Below are positions 21,039-33,248 of a DNA stretch of 64,000 nt, one piece after another. The stretch is taken from NCBI GenBank assembly GCA_964036045.1, contig OZ038388.1:35542497-35606496 (forward strand), given 5' to 3'. The notes under the pieces were generated by a model. It saw only the letters and a program-made list of their open reading frames with translations. It was not told where the DNA came from and did not search any database. Within the stretch, counting starts at the first letter, position 1. Each line of letters starts with the position of its first letter. Source of the stretch: Eutreptiella sp. 'Long Island Sound 2002'. Its lineage: Eukaryota; Euglenozoa; Euglenophyceae; Eutreptiales; Eutreptiaceae. The translations under genes and the position numbers were made by a program.

Positions 21039-23999
21039 TTACGGGCTTTTCTTATCTTTAGACTTTTGCCATTGCTGCCTCAACTCTGGATGCGCAGTAA
21101 AGCAAGACGCCTCGGTATGATTAGTCTTGCCACAGTGCTTACACGGGGGGTATGGCCCCTTCTTGGCCTCGGGTGTATTCTTCTCCTGTTTACCCCGCGC
21201 CGTGTCCTTACGGAAGGGATTCTGCTCACATTTCACACCCAGGTGATCCCCACCACACCAAATGCACTTTTGGTCCTTTAAACGCTGCATAATCGTCTTG
21301 TGTGGAACTTGTTTTTGTTCCTTCCAACTTTTTGGCCAATGTGTTTTATCCACTATCCAACACGATCCGTTGTGCGCCTTACCACACGTGGTGCATTTGG
21401 GGGGTTCGGATTGCGAGCGTCCCTTACCACCTTGCTGTCGCGGTCGTCCTTTCCCACTCCCACGATCATCATTGTTCGCTGGTCTCCGACCCCTGAGGTT
21501 CCCAATAGCTTCATCATCGATGTTTTCTGTCCCAACGCCAGACCCATATCGCTTAGCCAATACCTCCGCACGCCTACGCAACACTAATTTACGGAGAATG
21601 AATGAATGTGCTTCCTGAAAGGTGGATTCACCATACATGGCTTCCACCTCCAACAACTCACTCACCTCTTTCTGAAAGCATTTAGCCCTGGCCAGTGCAT
21701 CCATATAGGTCTTCTTGGCCGTTTGGGCAGAAATCGTACCAACACGATTAAACAGAACCTGAAACTTCAAAAACCATCTCCTATATGGCATGGGGAGTCG
21801 ATTGGGTGGGGTAGTATCTTTCCATTCTTGCTCAAGGACATGAGGATTTTGCAACTCGGCAGCCTCTTCCTTGAGCATTGCCCAAATATGGTCATACCCC
21901 CACCCCAATTCCGTGACACAATCCCAAAAAGCCGCCGCGTCCTCACTCGGCAAGGCCGAGAGGAGCGCGAGTGTGCGGAGTTCGGGGGTAAGGGAGGCCG
22001 ACCAATATTTCAACCAATAGTCCCAGTGTCGTTCAAAATGAAAAAACGTAGCGTAATCTCCATCAAACGTAGGTCTCTTAATAAAACGTTGAATGTCTTT
22101 CTTAGTGTCTCGATCCAGCAACCCAAAGTCGTTATCCATATCCCCCCGATCACTTGAGAACAATCCCCTTATGTGGGCTTCGGTTCCTGTACTGGTGGGG
22201 TTGTCCTCATTCTCCGGCTGTGCCTCGGGGTGCACTGAAAAAAATCGGTGCAAATCATGAAAACGAACTTGTTTCTCACCAATCAACCCGGCCCCTTCCC
22301 TTTTAGGTCGTTGTGCCAGTGGCCCGGGAGAGAACTTACCCCCGAACACATTGCGTGACCCTTCAGGGTGGGAACTATTTGATACAAAATCAGACGCTTT
22401 CATGGCGCCCGACTCAAAAGAAGGAGGCATACCAATGCGATGAACGAAGTCCCCGAATCGGCTTACCTTCTCCGTGTCGGACCCTTGTTTCACCTCGTGA
22501 CTCGGTTGATTAATGAATTCCTTCTTTACTTCCTTCGGTCCAGCGCCCGATTCTGTGGACGAAGGCCAATGTGAAGGAAGGGACAATTGTTGATGTGAAT
22601 CATGGGACTCATGCACCTCATGAGACCCAAAACCATCGACTAATTGTCGGAACTCTAATAATTCAATTTGAGCCAATTGCAACATTTGTTGCACCTCTTC
22701 GATATCACCTTCTAACTTAGTCAAACGATCATCATCCACCGGCGAGACCGTTGTTCTAGTTTTCAAAGAACCATCCGTTGAAGACAATTGTTCATGAATC
22801 ATCAACCGTTGAACCTCATCCTCCATCCTAGTCATGACCCTTTCCTCAAGCTGTGAAATATATTGTGCGGATGACTCTCGTACCTCCGCCATCAAAGAAT
22901 TCTTATGCAAAGAAAATTCATGTTTGACCATAGCGTCAAGCGATGTCGGATCACGCCGACCATAAACGCTCATGCCATGATCCAACTCCGCTTTCATTTC
23001 CACAAGTTGGTTCAAAACACTCTTAGAGTGTTTATCAAAATCACCAAATGGCACAAAGGACTCATTCAAACGCTGCTCAAGGTTTTTAATCGACTCGTTG
23101 CTCGCGTTCAACTTCTCCACGACTCGCTCAATCTCGTCAACACGTTCCCCAAGAGTGCCAATGCGTCCGTCACGAACAAGCGTTTGAATGGAACTCTGGA
23201 TGGAGTCAATGCGCTTGTTCAATTGAGATTCGCAATCCCCAACGGCAACACTAATGTCTCCATTCAAATTTTTCCGATGACCACGAACTTCATTGCGCAT
23301 CTCGACCCCAAATGGTTCCAACGCCTTGGTGATGATCTCACGAACCCATGGACCCAATTGCACTTTAATATCCTCCACCGAGAGTGCGTTACGCCGTAAT
23401 TTGAGCGTCAATATGTCCGTTTGAATTTGATGAATCAAAGGAACATAAGGATTTTTCGATGGAGATGCTTCATGTCGCCCAACTAACGAAGATACTTGGC
23501 GATAAAGCCACCGAACACGAGCATTCAACGACTCCATTTCCGACGACATTGTATGATTATTTTTCCCATATTGTTGGTCCATGTTGGATAATGTCTTTTT
23601 GACCTCATTTATGTCTCCATCAACATCACCGACACGAGCAAGAAGGGAATCACCCACATGCACAATTCGTGATATGCGTTGATCTATATCACTATGCATG
23701 ACGTCAATGTTAAGCCGTTGTTCATGGAGGACTTGAATGATATTTTGAACTACATCTCCCAACACTTCAAAGCGTTGGGGATGTATACCTTCACGGATTT
23801 CGGCTTCCATGGCTTCATATCTCCGTCCCTCGGCGTCCTCCCAACGAAGGCGTCGAATACGGCGATCGCCAAAACTCGTCTCCATATGATCATCTTCTTG
23901 TTGAGAACCATACTCCAATTGCCTCGAGTGATCAACCGGACCCTCAAGGAGTAAGTGAGACGAGTTGGAAGGATCCATAGTGGAAGGTGTACCAAACAA
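21039..23999 (-). CDS. gag: Element C Gag polyprotein
   Basis: This is a 986-codon frame starting at ATG, about 90 bases after the primer-binding site. The N-terminal half is rich in heptad-like and charged sequence, predicted to be coiled coil. A capsid-like region begins near residue 640 (KRPTFDGDYATFFHFERHWDYW). Three zinc knuckles lie near the C-terminus: CTTCGKAHNGSC, CIWCGGDHLGVKC and CKHCGKTNHTEASC. The sequence after the last one, FTAHPE, is also found after the knuckle of element B. It ends in TAA (21039-21041); the frame beyond is open into the protease. A usual reading is capsid plus RNA-binding nucleocapsid. Confidence 0.92.
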   Translation of the reverse strand: MFGTPSTMDPSNSSHLLLEGPVDHSRQLEYGSQQEDDHMETSFGDRRIRRLRWEDAEGRRYEAMEAEIREGIHPQRFEVLGDVVQNIIQVLHEQRLNIDVMHSDIDQRISRIVHVGDSLLARVGDVDGDINEVKKTLSNMDQQYGKNNHTMSSEMESLNARVRWLYRQVSSLVGRHEASPSKNPYVPLIHQIQTDILTLKLRRNALSVEDIKVQLGPWVREIITKALEPFGVEMRNEVRGHRKNLNGDISVAVGDCESQLNKRIDSIQSSIQTLVRDGRIGTLGERVDEIERVVEKLNASNESIKNLEQRLNESFVPFGDFDKHSKSVLNQLVEMKAELDHGMSVYGRRDPTSLDAMVKHEFSLHKNSLMAEVRESSAQYISQLEERVMTRMEDEVQRLMIHEQLSSTDGSLKTRTTVSPVDDDRLTKLEGDIEEVQQMLQLAQIELLEFRQLVDGFGSHEVHESHDSHQQLSLPSHWPSSTESGAGPKEVKKEFINQPSHEVKQGSDTEKVSRFGDFVHRIGMPPSFESGAMKASDFVSNSSHPEGSRNVFGGKFSPGPLAQRPKREGAGLIGEKQVRFHDLHRFFSVHPEAQPENEDNPTSTGTEAHIRGLFSSDRGDMDNDFGLLDRDTKKDIQRFIKRPTFDGDYATFFHFERHWDYWLKYWSASLTPELRTLALLSALPSEDAAAFWDCVTELGWGYDHIWAMLKEEAAELQNPHVLEQEWKDTTPPNRLPMPYRRWFLKFQVLFNRVGTISAQTAKKTYMDALARAKCFQKEVSELLEVEAMYGESTFQEAHSFILRKLVLRRRAEVLAKRYGSGVGTENIDDEAIGNLRGRRPANNDDRGSGKGRPRQQGGKGRSQSEPPKCTTCGKAHNGSCWIVDKTHWPKSWKEQKQVPHKTIMQRLKDQKCIWCGGDHLGVKCEQNPFRKDTARGKQEKNTPEAKKGPYPPCKHCGKTNHTEASCFTAHPELRQQWQKSKDKKSP

Positions 24000-24087
24000 A
24001 CGTCACGGAGTTACCTCTTTTTAGAACTCGTGATCAAATGCCCAACCAATGCTCGAAATCTAAGGCGCTCGAGATCGAACCGTATTG

Positions 24088-24101
24088 CCAAACTGCTACC
24101 A
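24088..24101 (-). other. Element C primer-binding site
   Basis: On the minus strand TGGTAGCAGTTTGG follows the 5' LTR. The first nine bases agree with the initiator tRNA-Met 3' end used by B and D, after which it diverges, so the primer is less certain here. Confidence 0.6.
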
Positions 24102-24355
24102 TGTACTAGTCCAAGTCCTCCTTGATGTCTTGTCCTAGAATTACTCCAATGCTTACCCAAAGCCAAACAGATCAGTGGACGAGCACCAAAGCCATTTCGA
24201 ACATAACAGGAACCTATGCAGTGACAGAAAATCGTTGTATTTTGGAATGAAACTTCCACAATCGAAACTGCACTGCACAGCGCTAAATCTCATGATCAAC
24301 GCTAAATAACACGAAATGCTCAGGCGACTTCCGTCGCTGCATGCTGGCGGCTACA
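24102..24355 (-). repeat. Element C 5' LTR
   Basis: It is identical to 13778-14031 except for one base (CATGATCAACGC here, CATGATCATCGC there). The duplicated target AGGAG follows at 24356-24360. Confidence 0.93.
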
Positions 24356-24360
24356 AGGAG

Positions 24361-27300
24361 GCATTGGCATCGAGGAGACTCAGCCTGGCACAGGCATTGG
24401 GGTTTGAAGGAGTGGGGACCCATGTATTGGCATGGCTCCCTGGATAACACCAGACGTACGGTGGAGAAGATCATCGCGGATAGGGCGAAGGGGATCCTGG
24501 TCATAACCGGCATAGGTTCCACCCCATGTCCGCTGGAGGGTCTCAAGTCGACGCTGGACTCCATCACCCTGAACGAGATGTCATTCGGGCCAGAGGAGGA
24601 GTTGTTCATCGACGCCAAGGGTGTATCAATGCCCTCCCCGGGTCAAGCGTGGGGTACCAAGGCTTTCCTGGTGGATGGGGCGCAAGCCCAGCCCACGGGT
24701 GATGAAGCATTCATCCGTAGGGTGGAGGCGGTGCCCATGAAGGTCATGTTTGAGCCCAAGGAGGGGACGGATCAGCCAATTGATGGCATTGACGTCCTGT
24801 CCCACGCCGAGATCGACGACGTCGTCAACTACATGCGGATGGGGATGCACGACCGTGTGGCAGCCAAGAAGAGGCGGGCCATGGTCACATCTCCGCATTG
24901 GTGGGATGACAAGATGTTGGTCACCGGCAAGTACGAGAAGGATGAGTTCGTGGCGAGGGTCATGGACCACATCGCGGACCAATACGATGGTCCGGTTGGG
25001 TCTGACCCACCAACATGGGATTTTCCAAGAATGGGTGCCAATAGCGACAGTCACCAGCCCGATGCCGCAAATTTTCGAAGATTATCGGTGGGAAGAGCTC
25101 CCCACGACGATGAAGACGGCATATCGGACGAGGAGAAGTCGGAATCGGACCCAGAAGAGGCCTACACCGCAGTGCGGTCGGTTGTATCTATACCGAAGCA
25201 AGCGGCTGAGGAGGCCCAGGAGAGCCCGAAGGTCGCCGAGCTGAAGGAGAGGCTGATCAAGGCCTATCCGCGGCTATTCAGTGGCGTCGCCAACAAGAAC
25301 CCTCCAGATCGCGGGAGGTTTGGTACAGCGAAGATCAAGCTGAAGCCGAACCCGAAGATCTATCGTCATCGGGAGTACCAACTTCAGGGCGATCGGGCCG
25401 AGGCCATGAAGAAGCTGTTGGCCGAGTTCATTGAGCGGGGATGGATCGAACCCTCCGACAGTGAGTGGGCCAGCCCAGCCTTCATCGTACCCAAGAAGGA
25501 GAAGGGCGAGTGGAGGTTGGTGGTTGATTACAGAGGTTTGAACGAGCAGACCGAGCACGACTCGTACTCGCTTCCCCTGATCGACTCCATCCTCCAAAAG
25601 CAACAGAAGAAGCGGATTTTCACGGTGTTGGACCTGAAACACGGTTACCACCAGATGCCGCTACACCCGGACTCCAGGCCCTGCACAGTAATGTCGACGC
25701 CGCTTGGGCCCATGCAGTGGAAAGTGGTGCCTATGGGTGCCAAGAATGGCAACGCCGTTTTCCAGCGCATGATGGAGGACTTACTCGGTCCTGTCCGGGA
25801 CTGTGCCGATCCCTTCGTGGATGACATCATCATCGGGTCCGGCACGGAGAACATGACTGAGGACGAGCTCATCGACGCGCATGAGAAGGATCTGCGCCGA
25901 GTGCTCAGCGAGTTGGACAAACACAACATGGTGTGCAAGCCCACCAAAGCCTCACTATTCGTGAAGGAAGTGGAGTTCGCGGGTCACGTGGTTGGTCACG
26001 GGCAACGCCGTCCCATGCCTGGGAAGCTGGCGTCCCTGCACCACTGGGAGAAGCCCCAGAACATCAGCGAACTCCGATCCTTCATGGGGTTCTGCAACTA
26101 CTATTCGGGCTATGTCCGGATGTATGCAGAACTGTCGGGGCCGCTGCACAAGATGCTGCAAGTGGGCAAGTTCGATGGCCGGAAGGGGAGCAAGAAGAAG
26201 CTTGCCTGGACCCCTGAGGCTGAGGATGCATTCAACCGCCTGAAGGAGCGACTCCTGGGGCAGTTGGGGTTGTTCCTGGTGGACCCGGACAAGGGATTCG
26301 TGCTACGGACAGACGCCTCGGACTATGCCGTGGGGGCAGTCCTCGAGCAAGTCCGGGACGACGGGACTCATGTTTCCGTGGCGTTTTGGAGCAGGATCCT
26401 GGCCGAGGGCCAACGCCGAACATGGACCGCGAGGGAGAAGGAGACATACGCCATTGTATGTGCGCTCAGGAAGTGGTCTGGCCACATCGGACTGCAGCCG
26501 GTGGTGGTTTGCACGGACCACCAGTCCCTACAGAGCTGGCACAAGGAGCATGTCGACATCCCCTCAGGACCAGCGGCTAGGAGGGCCCGATGGCACGAGA
26601 CGTTCGCCAAGTTCGACCTCAGCGTCGTGTATATCCCGGGGAAGGACAACACTGTGGCAGATTGCCTCAGTCGCTGGGCCTACCCCGCGGGCAAGGCGTG
26701 GATGGACATATCCAGCCATGGGGACGCTGAGGAGACCGAGGAGGCCAAGCGCATCATCGAGATGGAGAAGGTCATGGAGCAAGAGGGGGTCAAGTGCTTT
26801 GTGGTGATGGCAAACCGTACGGACCTGGCCAAGTTCCGGGCTGCCCGCGTCCAAGCTATTCGAGAGGAAACCCTCGAGCAATGGATGGTGGCCCCTGTAG
26901 AGCTAGTCAAGTCGGTGCTCACAGAGGACTGGTCGGATGACTACGCGGCATCCGAGCACTGGAGCAAGTACTGGAATGCCGTGAGCGCCCCGTCGGACGA
27001 CGAATGGCCCGAGGGCTTGACCGAGGATGGCGACAAGTTGTTCCTCAAGGACAAGCTGCTGGTGCCCGAGAACCGAGTGGAGGAGCTCATTGACCATTGG
27101 CCCAACGCCCAGCTCATGCATCCTGGCCGAGACAAGATGCAGCAGGACCTGGAGTGGCGTTTCAAGTTCCCTCCGGGGTACTACGCCATCCTGGATAGGT
27201 ACTGCAGCGACTGTGCCGTGTGTCGGGCCACGAAGAGCCCTAACCACTCCACAGCGGGCAACCCGGTGTATACGGCTATACCGGAGGCCCCTATGCGGTC

Positions 27301-28456
27301 CGTGGCCATGGATGTATTCGCCATGCCTGAGGTCACCGTGGACGGAGAGACCTACGACTGTGTCATCCTGGCGGTGGACAGGCACAGCGGGTATATCGTG
27401 GCAGTCCCGGGCAAGAAGTCCAAGAAGAAGGACAAGAAGGACAAGCATGGAGTGGGGCTGCAGGCCAAGACCGTCGCTAATGCCATGATCAGGCATTGGC
27501 TGACGATTTTCGATATCCCAGCTGTCATCTGCAGCGATAGGGGCAGTCAATTCGTGGGGACGTGGTTCAAGACGATGTGTAAGCACATGGGGATTCGGCA
27601 CGCCAAGACCGTGGCTTACCACAGCCGGTCGAATGGCCGTGCTGAAGTGGCCGGGCGACAGATGTTCGAGAAGTTCCGCCAGCTGCACATTGACGAACCG
27701 GGCCGGAACTGGTATAACTCGCTGTGGAGAGTGCTCCAGGCGTATCACGACCTTCCGGGACCCACTGGACTGTCGCCCCATCGCATCCTGTTCCTACGGG
27801 ATCGAGTGTCACGCACTCTCCCGTGGATGAACCACGGCAAGGTGGCCCGGGATGCGAACGCAATGATGGCTGAGGCGGACGACACGGCGGCCAAGGTGTG
27901 CAAGGCACTTCAGGACGAGCATGACAAGAGGGCCAAGTACTTCAGGCAGGGAAAAGTCCAGAAGTATGCTCTCCAAGACACCGTGTGGGTGGAGCGGCAC
28001 CACAAGGATGTCCTGTCCAGGCATCGGCAGGCATCTTGGTATGTGCCGGGGGTAATCGTGCGGAAGGTCGGGCAGGATGTGTATGCGGTTCGTGTGGGGG
28101 ATAACAAGATCCTGGACCGCGACCATACCCAGCTTCGTCCCCGAGCACCAGACCCCAGCGGACGTCCCGTCACCTTCGAGTTCACGGCCGGCGATGTGGA
28201 CTCGGACGATGAGGGTGAGGACGACGACTTCACCGCGGAGAGGATCCTGGCGGACAAGCCGGACCCGGGGACGCCTGGGGGGAGGCTTTACAAAGTCCGT
28301 TGGAAGGGATTCGCCGCATCCAGGGACTCGTGGGAGCCTCCGAGCAGTTTCGTGCCGAGGTATACCACGGTCTGGATGGACTACCTAAAGAAAAAGGGTA
28401 TTTCTTTGGATGTCAAGGACGTATTGGTCCATTTGGTTGCTGCTGTAGCACCGTAA
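24361..28456 (+). CDS. pol: Element B Pol, second part (extra domain, reverse transcriptase, RNase H, integrase, chromodomain)
   Basis: This resumes the frame broken at 13777; no start codon belongs here. The first 110 residues are the rest of the extra domain (MYWHGSLDNTRRTVEKIIAD). Reverse transcriptase shows FIVPKKEKGEWRLVVDYRGLN and FVDD. RNase H has RTDASDYAVGAVL, TAREKETYAIV and CTDHQSL. Integrase has the H-H-C-C module (LMHPGRDKMQ ... CSDCAVC) and DDE residues in AMDVFAMPEV, CSDRGSQF and NGRAEVAGRQ. The chromodomain is FTAERILADKP ... KVRWKGFAASRDSWEP. No internal stop was seen and every catalytic residue is present, so the only evident damage to B is the C insertion. Confidence 0.95.
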
Positions 28457-28850
28457 TGGATCCCCCCTTGGCATTTTGTTTGTTTCTGTAAATGGGGAGA
28501 CAAGTGAGGGCGTTCATCCGGGGATTTTTCTGCCTTGATCGGCCATATACCCCCTTCACTCGATCTCCACATATATATTGCATTGTGGTATACTTATTTA
28601 GGTCGACCGACGACGTTTTTCTATCTTTGATCCCCTTGGTCCATGTTGTAGATCAAGAGGAGACCGGATATGGCGTAGGGTGCTGATTATCAGTGTCCTC
28701 ACCCCTCCCTTGGGGCATGGGGGACGCCTACGACGTGTGTGGGGCCTCCATGGGTCTTTGGGACATGGAGGGGGGGGTTGGAGCCCATTGGGGTCCTCCC
28801 GTCCTCTCTTCATTGGTTTCCGAGCGGATACAACGCTCTGAGAAGGGGGG
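28457..28850 (+). other. Element B 3' untranslated region and polypurine tract
   Basis: There are 394 bases without a gene. The last ten (28841-28850, AGAAGGGGGG) abut the 3' LTR and form the polypurine tract that primes plus-strand DNA synthesis. Confidence 0.85.
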
Positions 28851-31212
28851 TGAAGCCGGTTCGGACCCCCGTGGCCATCTTGGGGTCACTTGGGGTGTGT
28901 ATCTATGTGCCGGCAAGCCACCATTGGCTGATATCATACTCTCCCATCCACCTGAACTAACCCGATGTGATAGTGTGATAGGTTTGGCCATTCCGGCTAT
29001 GAGCGGCCATATTCAGAACCGAGGCACCGCCAGCGGAGATTTATATAGCAGAATATCAGGAATCAACAGGGTTTTATTATCATAATGTTTCCGTAATTTT
29101 TCAGCCTTTCGTTCTGATAGTCAATGTATCGGCGACTGTCAGTTGGCTCGCGATTTTGCGTTAACCGATTGGTTAACTGTTATTTCCAGATATTTTGGCG
29201 GAAACGTTTCTGAAGGGTCAGATTTCATCCGTAAAGGGTTCGTTGCTTCCGCAATTTTCTAAATAAGCACTCGAAATTTTAATCGGAATTTTTCGTGATG
29301 TCGAAATCGGATTTTCGACTTCGACATCGCCGCACTTGATTTGGACTTCTTCGAGTGGTCATACTCCTTCCCCTATGCCCGAATCAGGTTTCCCTTATAC
29401 TTGCCACCCATTTGACTTGGAGATATAAGGGAAACAAAATCGAATCGTGGGATCACGTTGAAGAGCCATATCTACGCGCGAGTGTGAGGAATGAGAATAA
29501 GGAAGGTTGGGTTGGAACTGCCTTGGTCTCAACTTAATTTAGGAAGCATCAAACGCCTTTGGTGCGCGCACATGCCCGGTGTAGCAAGGGAAAAGGGTCA
29601 AGAGGGTATAAAGTGATATATAACTCTTGGACCGTGCAACCGAATATTTTAATGCGACTTTCGAGTGTGCCGCATGGGTGTTGGGGTTGCATAGCAACTT
29701 TCCTTGGGTTCCTACGTATTTTTAACGTGAAGTTATGTCAATGGAGGGACATGACATATCATGGTGGGAGCCATATTTTGAGGGTATGTGTTGTATGCAT
29801 GGTATATGTTTGATATGCTCACGCCCATGTTATATATCTTCGTGTGGCTGAAGAGATGGGGAGCCATACGTGACAAGGGCTTTGCCCATGTCCCAATTGT
29901 GGAATTCAAAGCGCTAGACCAAGTCTACCGCGTATGTATTGCTCATGGTATGTTTGACAAAGAGATCCATGGGTGCACTCCCATTTTCATGGGGCATGTA
30001 GATATTAGTGGCGAAGGTATCTCCATGCGCCCGATTGGGGATCCAAGTGGGGGAATTGTTCGCAAATGGTTCCAATCATTTGTGTATTGAACCATGAGCG
30101 GATATCATGGGTGAGCATAGAGATACACTATCATGACAACTTTGTATTTGGTCATATTTTCATGTTTTTGACCTCAATTTTTGCTCATTTTGGCGTTTTG
30201 TGTACTCACCTGGTCAGCTAACAGCAAGAAGCCTATGGAGAGTCGAGCCATGGTATGTTATTCATATGTTGGCATATGCTTTGGAGTTGAACACCACCAT
30301 ATGCCGGATCATGAACTCCATTTGGCTTGGCGCACGAAGGATCACAAGATTTGGTCTCAAGATCATGGGCTGACTTGGGCAGTGCGTGGCGCCCATATCC
30401 GAAGGGGTTTCGAGGGTGAAATGGGGATGTACATGGGCATTGGCCTTTGGTCTCTATCCTCCATGAATACTAGACTTCGATTCCATGCATGCTTTGAGCC
30501 TTCGGATAAGTAGTAACTTCAATTTTGAGCATATTTTGTGCATATGGCCAATATGGTGTGAATTGGCAGTTTTTTGACATGTTATGAGTTCAAACTCATA
30601 GGTCATTTCTCCAAGCCCATTCGACCCCAAGTCCATCCAAGGTTATGTCAGGGTAGGGCATGGTCCTGAGTGCCACTCTAGGCCATGACACGCCACCTTC
30701 CCTATTGGGCTAGGATTTAGAGGCTTGGGAGTGAACACATTTTTGGGGTTTATGTAGTGACTTGTGACACATGGCATTCAGCCATCTCATTTGACCTGGT
30801 TCAGGGCAATATGTTGGTGAGTCAAGGGAAGGTCTTGAGTCCAGGGAATGAGGGGTTTATGGCTGTGAATGGGTATGTTTACCTCTTTCCCCAACTTTGC
30901 TTTATTTGTGTTCATATGCCAATTTCAGGGCTTTCTTCCTTGGTGCAATTCTTGTACATGCCCGCCACCGTGGGAATACCGGTGAGCTGAACGAAAGCCC
31001 GCAGCCTGATTTGGATTGTGAATTGGGTTATTGCCATACTTGTGGGATCTGGTTGCCATTCAGGGTTGAAGGAGGATTGTATTTTCTATTTTCTATATTT
31101 TTGGTTTTGGACCCTGGATTTTGATAAATGCAAGCATTGATCCGGAGCAAGTCAGCGGGGATTACAGGCGGAAGGGGCACAGCGGGGGCCGGTCCTGGTA
31201 GGGACCTTCTTT
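28851..31212 (+). repeat. Element B 3' LTR
   Basis: This is a near-identical copy of 7415-9778, with about a dozen substitutions and one or two single-base indels seen by eye (for example GTGGTACTC versus GTGTACTC). It is followed directly by minisatellite. The short gag start inside it reads into a TAG at the LTR edge. Confidence 0.93.
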
Positions 31213-33224
31213 AGGGGGAGGGGGGGGCGTTCCATAAAGGCTGATGGGGTACCGTGTAGTACACCTGGTGTACAGTGCTGTGGGGGAGGGGGGGGCGTTC
31301 CATAAAGGCTGGTGGGGTACCGTGTAGTACACCCGGTGTGCAGTGCTGTGGGGGAGGGGGGCGTTCCATAAAGGCTGATGGGGTACCGTGTAGTACACCT
31401 GGTGTAGAGTGCTGTGGGGGAGAGGGGGGCGTTCCATAAAGGCTGGTGGGGTACCGTGTAGTACACCTGGTGTACAGTGCTGTGGGGAAGGGGGGAGCAT
31501 CAATAAAGGCTGGTGGGGTGGCGTGCAGTACACCTGGTGTACAGTGCTGTGGGGGAGGGGGGGGCGTTCCATAAAGGCTGGTGGGGTACCGTGTAGTACA
31601 CCTGGTGTACAGTGCTGTGGGGGAGGGGGGGGCGTTCCATAAAGGCTGATGGGATACCGTGTATTACACCCGGTGTGCAGTGCTGTGGGGGAGGGGGGGG
31701 GGTGTTCCATAAAGGCTGATGGGTTACCGTGTAGTACACCTGGTGTGCAGTGCTGTTGGGAAAGGGGGGGCGTTCCATAAAGGCTGATGGGGTACCGTGT
31801 AGTACACCTGGTGTACAGTGCTGTGGGGGAGGGGGGGGGCGTTCCATAAAGGCTGCTGGGGTACCGTGTAGTACACCTGGTGTACAGTGCTGTGGGGGAG
31901 AGGGGGGCGTTCCATAAAGGCTGATGGGGTAGCGTGTAGTACACCTGGTGTACAGTGCTGTGGGGGAGGGGGGGGTGTTCCATAAAGGCTGATGCGGTAC
32001 CTGTAGTACACCTTGTGTCCAGTGCTGTGGGGGAGGGGGGGGCGTTCCATAAAGGCTGGTGGGGTACCGTGTAGTACACCTGGTGTGCAGTGCTCCGGGG
32101 GAGGGGGGGCTGTTCCATAAAGGCTGGTGGGGTACCGTGTAGTACACCTGGTGTACAGTGCTGTGGGGGAGAGGGGGGCGTTCCATAAAGGCAGATGGGG
32201 TACCGTGTAGTACACCTGGTGTACAGTGCTGTGGGGGAGGGGGGGGGCGTTCCATAAAGGCTGATGGGGTACCGTGTAGTACAGCCGGTGTGCAGTGCTG
32301 TGGGGGAGGGGGGGGGATGTTCCATAAAGGCTGATGGGCTACCGTGTAGTACACCTGGTGTACAGTGCTGTGGGGGAGGGGGTGCGTTCCATAAAGGCTG
32401 ATGGGGTACCGTGTAGTACACCTGGTGTGCAGTGCTGTGGGGGAGGGGGGGGCGTTCCATAAAGGCTGGTGGGGTAACGTGTAGTACACCTGGTGTACAG
32501 TGCTGTGGGGGAGGGGGGGGCGTTCCATAAAGGCTGGTGGGGTGTCATGTAGTACACCTGGTGTACAGTGCTGTGGGGGAGGGGGGGGCGTTCCATAAAG
32601 GCTGATGGGGTACCATGTAGTACACCCGGTGTACAGTGTTGTGGGGGAAGGGAGTGGGGGTGTTCCATAAAGGCTGATGGGGTACCGTTTAGTACACCCA
32701 GTGTCAAGTGCTCCGGGGTAGGGGAGGGGGCTTGTTCCATAAAGGGTGGTGGGGTACCGTGTAGTACACCCATTGTGCAGTGCTGTGGGGTAGGGGAGGG
32801 GGGTTGTTCCACAAAGGCTGGTGGGGTACCGTGTAGCACACCCAGTGTGCAGTGCTGTGGGGTAGAGGACGGGGGTTGTTCCATAAAGGCTGATGGGGTA
32901 CCGTGTAGTACACCCAGTGTGCAGTGTTGTGGGGTAGGGGAGGGGGGTTGTTCCATAAAGGCTCGTGGGGTACCGTGTAGTACACGTGGTGTACAGTGCT
33001 CTGGGGGAGGGGGGGGGGGGTTGTTCCATAAAGGCTGGTGGGGTACCGCGTTGTACACCCAATGTGCAGCGCTGTGGGGGAGGGGGGGGAGGTTGTTCCA
33101 TAAAGGGTGGTGGGGTACCGTGTAGTACACCCAATGTGCAGTGCTGTGGGGGAGGAGGGGGGAAGTTGTTTCATAAAGGCTGGTGGGGTACCGTGTAGTA
33201 CACCCAGTGTCCAGTGCTGTGGGG
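31213..33224. repeat. Minisatellite array, right part (about 29 units)
   Basis: It is the same repeat as at 6307-7414, with 29 units counted. Units up to about 32640 match the left array. Later ones are a longer variant (about 72 bp) with GGGTAGGGGAGGGG and ACACCCAGTGTGCAG in place of the ACACCTGGTGTACAG block. Long minus-strand open frames here have a period of about three units and are not genes. Confidence 0.95.
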
Positions 33225-33248
33225 GAGGAGGAGGAGGAGGAGGAGGAG
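33225..33248. repeat. (GGA)n microsatellite at the LINE/minisatellite junction
   Basis: A run of GGA triplets joins the last minisatellite unit to the LINE. In the LINE's own sense it is a (TCC)n tail, the kind of simple-repeat 3' end some LINEs carry. Confidence 0.6.

Larger units (their letters stand above)
13778..24355 (-). mobile_element. Element C: Ty3/gypsy chromovirus with dUTPase, nested in element B
   Basis: Paired LTRs of 254 bp (13778-14031 and 24102-24355) differ at one base. The target duplication AGGAG is at 13773-13777 and 24356-24360. On the minus strand the order is 5' LTR, primer-binding site, gag, protease-dUTPase-extra domain, reverse transcriptase, RNase H, integrase, chromodomain, polypurine tract, 3' LTR. 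Coding is damaged by two stops inside Pol and a frame change at a run of 12 G. It sits inside the extra domain of element B's Pol and so inactivates B. Confidence 0.95.
7415..31212 (+). mobile_element. Element B: complete Ty3/gypsy chromovirus, split by element C
   Basis: Two LTRs of about 2.36 kb, both starting TGAAGCCGGTTCGG and ending CTTCTTTA, flank a primer-binding site, gag, pro-pol, a 3' untranslated region and a polypurine tract. It lies inside the minisatellite: GGGG at 7411-7414 is repeated at 31213, which fits a 4-bp target duplication within a G run. About a dozen differences between the LTRs were counted by eye, so the insertion is young. Without the nested element C and its duplicated 5 bp it is about 13.2 kb. 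Apart from one stop between gag and pro, its coding frame is intact once C is removed. Confidence 0.93.

Noticed and set aside
24341-24360. ATG at 24341 as the start of element B's second Pol part
   Set aside because: It lies in the LTR of element C; the true frame comes from 12807-13777 and resumes at 24361.
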